Below are positions 5,665 to 8,676 of a DNA stretch of 8,676 nucleotides, piece after piece. Both the position numbers and the translations under genes were made by a program. Source of the stretch: Flavobacteriales bacterium (GTDB taxonomy: Bacteria; Bacteroidota; Bacteroidia; Flavobacteriales; PHOS-HE28); the NCBI GenBank assembly GCA_008016945.1, contig SSGN01000239.1:1-8676 (forward strand), written 5' to 3'. The notes beneath the pieces were generated by a model. The model made no database searches. It saw only the letters and a list, made by a program, of their open reading frames with translations, and was not told the DNA's origin. The first letter of the stretch is position 1, and every line of letters begins with the position of its first letter.

Positions 5665-8414
5665 ACGGATGCTCCAGCAATCGAGCCATCGAGATAGCGG
5701 TCGAGCGCTGCAGATGCCTCCGCGTATGCGGAGGCCAATTCATTGGCCACTCTCGGACCGTCACCAATCGGACGCTGTTCGCGCGCGGCACGCTCCAGCG
5801 AGCCCGCCATCTGGGACAGGCGAAGCGCGCCAACCGCTGCACTCGAAGACTTGATCTTGTGCGCGATCGCAGAGACTGCCGCAATCTCGCCCGACTCGAG
5901 TGCCGTGCCAAGGCGCTCGAGCATCTTCTCCGTCTCGTCCCGGAACAGGCCGACAATGCGACGACCGAGCGCGCCGCCATTGCCGTCAACGCCCGGCACT
6001 TCGGACAGAACTGCCGGATCGAACACCACGACGCCGCTGGGTACATCCAACAACGTGTCCAGCCCGGCCGGCTCGACCAGTCGCGAAACGAGCCCGGACT
6101 GCCGCTCGAGCGCCGTTCGAAGCTGCGCCTTGGTGAACGGCTTGGCCAGATAATCACTCATGCCCGCCTCGATGCACCGCTCGCGGTCCCCATGCATCGC
6201 GTTGGCGGTCAGCGCAATGATCGGGATCGGGCGCTGGGCGCCCCGCGCCTGCTCGGCACGTCGAATCTGTGCCGTCGCGGCAAAGCCATCCATTTCGGGC
6301 ATCTGGCAGTCCATCAACACCACGTCGAATTCCTGCGTGCTCAATGCTTCAACTGCCTGCGCCCCGTTCTGGACCCACACGTGATCGCAGCCGAGGTCAC
6401 CGAGGATTGCACCGGCGATGCTCGCGTTGACTGGGTGATCCTCGGCGAGCAGAACGGACAAACCGAGGCCATTGCCGGCGCGTGCGACCGGAACCTGATC
6501 CTCGGCGGCCTGATGCAGCCGACCTGCAAGCGCGGATTCGATCACGGCACAGAGCTCGGCAGACAACACCGGCTTGGACAGGAACTGCAGATCCGCAACC
6601 GAATGCCAGCTGCTCGCCTCGACGCGAGTCGCAATCGGCACCATGACGATCAGGTGTGCCGGATCGATCAATCCCTCGGACCGTATGGATTCGACGGTCG
6701 GCAGTCCGGAGCTGTTCGCCAGGCGCGCCGAAACAAAACACAAGTCGAACTTGCGCCCATCTCCTCGCGCCGCGCGCAACGCCTCGAGTGCCGTCGGCCC
6801 CGACGGCGCGGCCTCGACCGCAAACCCGCGGCGTTCGAGTCGCCGTGCCATCACGGCACGTGCGGTTGCGTTGGAGTCGATCACCATCACACGGACGCCC
6901 GCAAACTTGGCCACCTCGGCCTCGCATTCTGTCGCAAGGCCATTCTTGCTTGCGCCGATCGTGAACCAGAACGAAGAGCCGACTCCTTCCTTGCTATCGA
7001 ATCCGATCTCGCCGCCCATGAGTTCGGACAACTGCTTGGCAATCATCAGCCCCAGACCGGTGCCGCCGAACTTGCGCGAGATGGAGCTGTCGGCCTGGCT
7101 GAAGGCTTCGAAGATGCTGGCCTGAGCCTCGGCGGCAATGCCGATGCCGGTGTCGATCACCTGGCCGTGCAGGCTGCCGTCGGCCTGCAGGGTGAGGCAC
7201 AGGCGCACGCTGCCACGCTCGGTGAACTTGATGGCATTGCCGACCAGGTTGATCACGATCTGCCGTAGCCGGCCGCTGTCGCCGAGCAGGCGTGCTGGCA
7301 CGTCCGGGGCGATGTCGAGGATCAGCTCCAGGCCCTTTTCCTCTGCGCGCACGGCCAGCAGCTGCAGGGCTTCCCAGCAGGTGGCGGCGATGTCGAAGGG
7401 TTCGGTCGCGAGTTCCAGTTTCCCGGCCTCGATCTTCGAGAAGTCGAGGATGTCGTTGATGATGTTCAGCAGCGCATCGGCCGAGAGCTTGGCCATCTCC
7501 AGGTAACGCTGCTGTTCGCTGTTCAGCGAGGTGTCCAGGGTCAGGTCGAGCATGCCGAGAATGCCGTTCATCGGCGTGCGGATCTCATGGCTCATCACCG
7601 CGAGGAAGGCACTCTTGGCCCGGTTGGCGGCCTCGGCAGCCTGGATCGCCTGCTCCAGCTCGACTTCCTTGCGGATGCGCTGGGTCACGTCGCGGAAGCT
7701 GAAGACCTGGCCCTGCAGCTGGCGATTGATGTACAGCGGAATGCGGTGGCGCTCGAAGTAGCGACCGTCCAGCAGGGGCAGGGTGACAAACTGGCTGGGG
7801 TCGTCGCTGGCATGCTGGGTCAGCTCGACCACGGCCTGCAGGCCGGGCTCCAGCTGGCTGTCGAGGAAGGTCAGGATCGCGGCATCGACACCCGCCACCA
7901 GCAGCGTCTCGGGAATCTGCCACATGCGCGCGAAGTGCCGGTTCATGTTGCTGATGCCGCCGTCCAGGCGGGTGACCAGAATGCCCTCGGCGGTGGCTTC
8001 GAGGGTGGCGGCCAGCAGCGAGGTGGAGTGTTCCAGCGCCTCGTTCACCGCCTTTTGCGGCGCGGCATCGCGGAAGCTCAGCAGCAGCAGGGTGTGCTCG
8101 CCCACGGCCATCTGCCGCAGGCTTTTTTCCACGCTGAACAGCGAGCCGTCCTGGCGCCGGTATTCGCCTTCGACGGCGGTCAGGTCGCTGATCTGGCCGT
8201 CGCGCACTTCGTCCCAGAAGAACAGGTCCTGAATCGACGACTCGATCTCGGTGATCGGCAGCTGCAGCAGCGTCTCACGGCTGTAGCCCAGGGCCTGGCA
8301 GGCCGGCGGATTGGCCTCGACCACGCACAGCGTGGCCGGGTCGACCACCAGCATGGCCTGTTCGTAGTGGGCGAGGATCGCCTGGGCGATCGCGGCGGGG
8401 CTGGGGCTGCTCAT
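5661..8414 (-). CDS. Soluble hybrid histidine kinase: PAS-PAS-HisKA-HATPase-pseudoREC-REC-HPt
   Basis: A 917-residue multi-step phosphorelay kinase with no visible transmembrane helix, so probably cytoplasmic. PAS domains cover about 12-118 and 131-245. A coiled linker (243-268) leads to the HisKA H-box '[10 protein letters not shown]' with H276. The HATPase domain shows the N-box with N393 ('VGNAIKF'), 'DTGIGI' (421-426), 'IFEAFSQAD' (434-442) and 'GGTGLGL' (450-456). A first receiver (about 506-630) has lost its phosphoacceptor: '[10 protein letters not shown]' carries S562 where Asp is expected, though K614 remains. A second receiver is intact: E658/D659, D702 ('LMDCQMP'), T736 and K758. 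The C-terminal HPt has H852 ('[13 protein letters not shown]'). The expected route is H276 to D702 to H852 and on to an unseen response regulator. The ATG directly follows the upstream stop. Codon use changes within the gene near residue 455-470. Confidence 0.95.
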   Translation of the reverse strand: MSSPSPAAIAQAILAHYEQAMLVVDPATLCVVEANPPACQALGYSRETLLQLPITEIESSIQDLFFWDEVRDGQISDLTAVEGEYRRQDGSLFSVEKSLRQMAVGEHTLLLLSFRDAAPQKAVNEALEHSTSLLAATLEATAEGILVTRLDGGISNMNRHFARMWQIPETLLVAGVDAAILTFLDSQLEPGLQAVVELTQHASDDPSQFVTLPLLDGRYFERHRIPLYINRQLQGQVFSFRDVTQRIRKEVELEQAIQAAEAANRAKSAFLAVMSHEIRTPMNGILGMLDLTLDTSLNSEQQRYLEMAKLSADALLNIINDILDFSKIEAGKLELATEPFDIAATCWEALQLLAVRAEEKGLELILDIAPDVPARLLGDSGRLRQIVINLVGNAIKFTERGSVRLCLTLQADGSLHGQVIDTGIGIAAEAQASIFEAFSQADSSISRKFGGTGLGLMIAKQLSELMGGEIGFDSKEGVGSSFWFTIGASKNGLATECEAEVAKFAGVRVMVIDSNATARAVMARRLERRGFAVEAAPSGPTALEALRAARGDGRKFDLCFVSARLANSSGLPTVESIRSEGLIDPAHLIVMVPIATRVEASSWHSVADLQFLSKPVLSAELCAVIESALAGRLHQAAEDQVPVARAGNGLGLSVLLAEDHPVNASIAGAILGDLGCDHVWVQNGAQAVEALSTQEFDVVLMDCQMPEMDGFAATAQIRRAEQARGAQRPIPIIALTANAMHGDRERCIEAGMSDYLAKPFTKAQLRTALERQSGLVSRLVEPAGLDTLLDVPSGVVVFDPAVLSEVPGVDGNGGALGRRIVGLFRDETEKMLERLGTALESGEIAAVSAIAHKIKSSSAAVGALRLSQMAGSLERAAREQRPIGDGPRVANELASAYAEASAALDRYLDGSIAGASV
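5672..5675 (-). promoter_or_regulatory. Ribosome binding site of the TonB receptor, inside the kinase gene
   Basis: On the minus strand this reads GGAG, 7 bases before the receptor ATG at 5664 and inside the last codons of the kinase. It argues that the receptor is made from the kinase mRNA. Confidence 0.6.
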
Positions 8415-8676
8415 CTAGGACGTGCTGCCCTGCTGCGGATCGAAGTAGTAGGTCACGTGCTGGCGCGGGCTCAGGTAGTTGTAGATTTCCCGAGGCAGCT
8501 GGCCGGGGCGCAGGCTCTTGCTGATGTTCAGCTCCAGATCCTGCTCGAGGTCGAGGATGATGGCTTCCTCCTTGGGCACCTCGGGGTCGTGCACGATCAC
8601 GGTGGGGCGCAGCGGCTTGTTCGGGTTGACCGCCAGCACCAGGCCGATCATCTCGTTGGACAGCTGCACGATGCAG
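8415..8676 (-). CDS. C-terminal end of a probable HD-GYP domain c-di-GMP phosphodiesterase (runs off the right edge)
   Basis: About 86 C-terminal residues; the frame is open through the window edge with no start needed inside it. The piece reads 'CIVQLSNEMIGLVLAVNP' then 'KPLRPTVIVHDPEVPKEEA', 'ISKSLRPGQLPREIYNYL' and 'SPRQHVTYYFDP'. I recognise this as the beta-rich tail that follows the HD-GYP catalytic domain in a group of proteobacterial phosphodiesterases that cleave cyclic di-GMP. The catalytic HD and GYP residues themselves lie outside the window, so the activity is inferred. The TAG stop is directly followed by the kinase ATG with no spacer, which suggests one operon and translational coupling. 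Leucine codons are mostly CTG (about 9 of 11), like the first half of the kinase and unlike the receptor. Confidence 0.6.
   Translation of the reverse strand, partial: CIVQLSNEMIGLVLAVNPNKPLRPTVIVHDPEVPKEEAIILDLEQDLELNISKSLRPGQLPREIYNYLSPRQHVTYYFDPQQGSTS

Noticed and set aside
5859..7268. Long plus-strand open frame opposite the histidine kinase
   Set aside because: The minus-strand product has full, ordered kinase, receiver and HPt motifs over this stretch. The plus-strand frame has no recognisable motif and is a high-GC shadow.
8415..8669. Stand-alone 84-residue gene starting at GTG 8669
   Set aside because: The frame is open to the window edge with coding character (C-I-V-Q-L-S), and the residues match the tail of a longer protein, so it is a truncated gene end and not a small gene.

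Overview
The window is dense, high-GC proteobacterial chromosome. Gene content (hrpA, crcB-DUF190, an ECF sigma factor with a DUF3379 anti-sigma factor, a TonB receptor, a hybrid histidine kinase) and codon use suggest a beta- or gammaproteobacterium, perhaps a Rhodocyclales-like organism. This taxonomic guess is inference from memory of the families. I see no rRNA, tRNA, CRISPR array or insertion sequence.

Left end (1-418): the 5' end of an hrpA-type RNA helicase gene on the minus strand. A 107-base divergent intergenic region with two inverted repeats separates it from a plus-strand gene run.

Plus-strand run (419-3650): crcB (fluoride channel), a DUF190 PII-like protein, an MFS transporter, an ECF sigma factor and its overlapping membrane-bound zinc-type anti-sigma factor. 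The first three genes are 8 and 13 bases apart and look like one operon. The sigma/anti-sigma pair follows after 35 bases and may or may not be co-transcribed with them.

Minus-strand run (8676-3697): the 3' end of a gene resembling the C-terminus of an HD-GYP c-di-GMP phosphodiesterase, a 917-residue soluble hybrid histidine kinase (PAS-PAS-HisKA-HATPase-pseudoREC-REC-HPt), and a 655-residue TonB-dependent receptor. The genes are fused end to end (TAG directly followed by ATG, then an ATGA overlap), so an outer-membrane receptor is translationally coupled to a cytoplasmic phosphorelay kinase. This run converges on the anti-sigma gene, with only 46 bases between them.

The most notable signals are the receptor/kinase/c-di-GMP gene order and a sharp codon-usage change inside the kinase near position 7000-7050. 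The HD-GYP-like end and the kinase's sensor/catalytic half are almost all CTG for leucine. The receiver/HPt half and the receptor use mixed leucine codons. This suggests the kinase gene is a chimera joined at the end of its ATPase domain.
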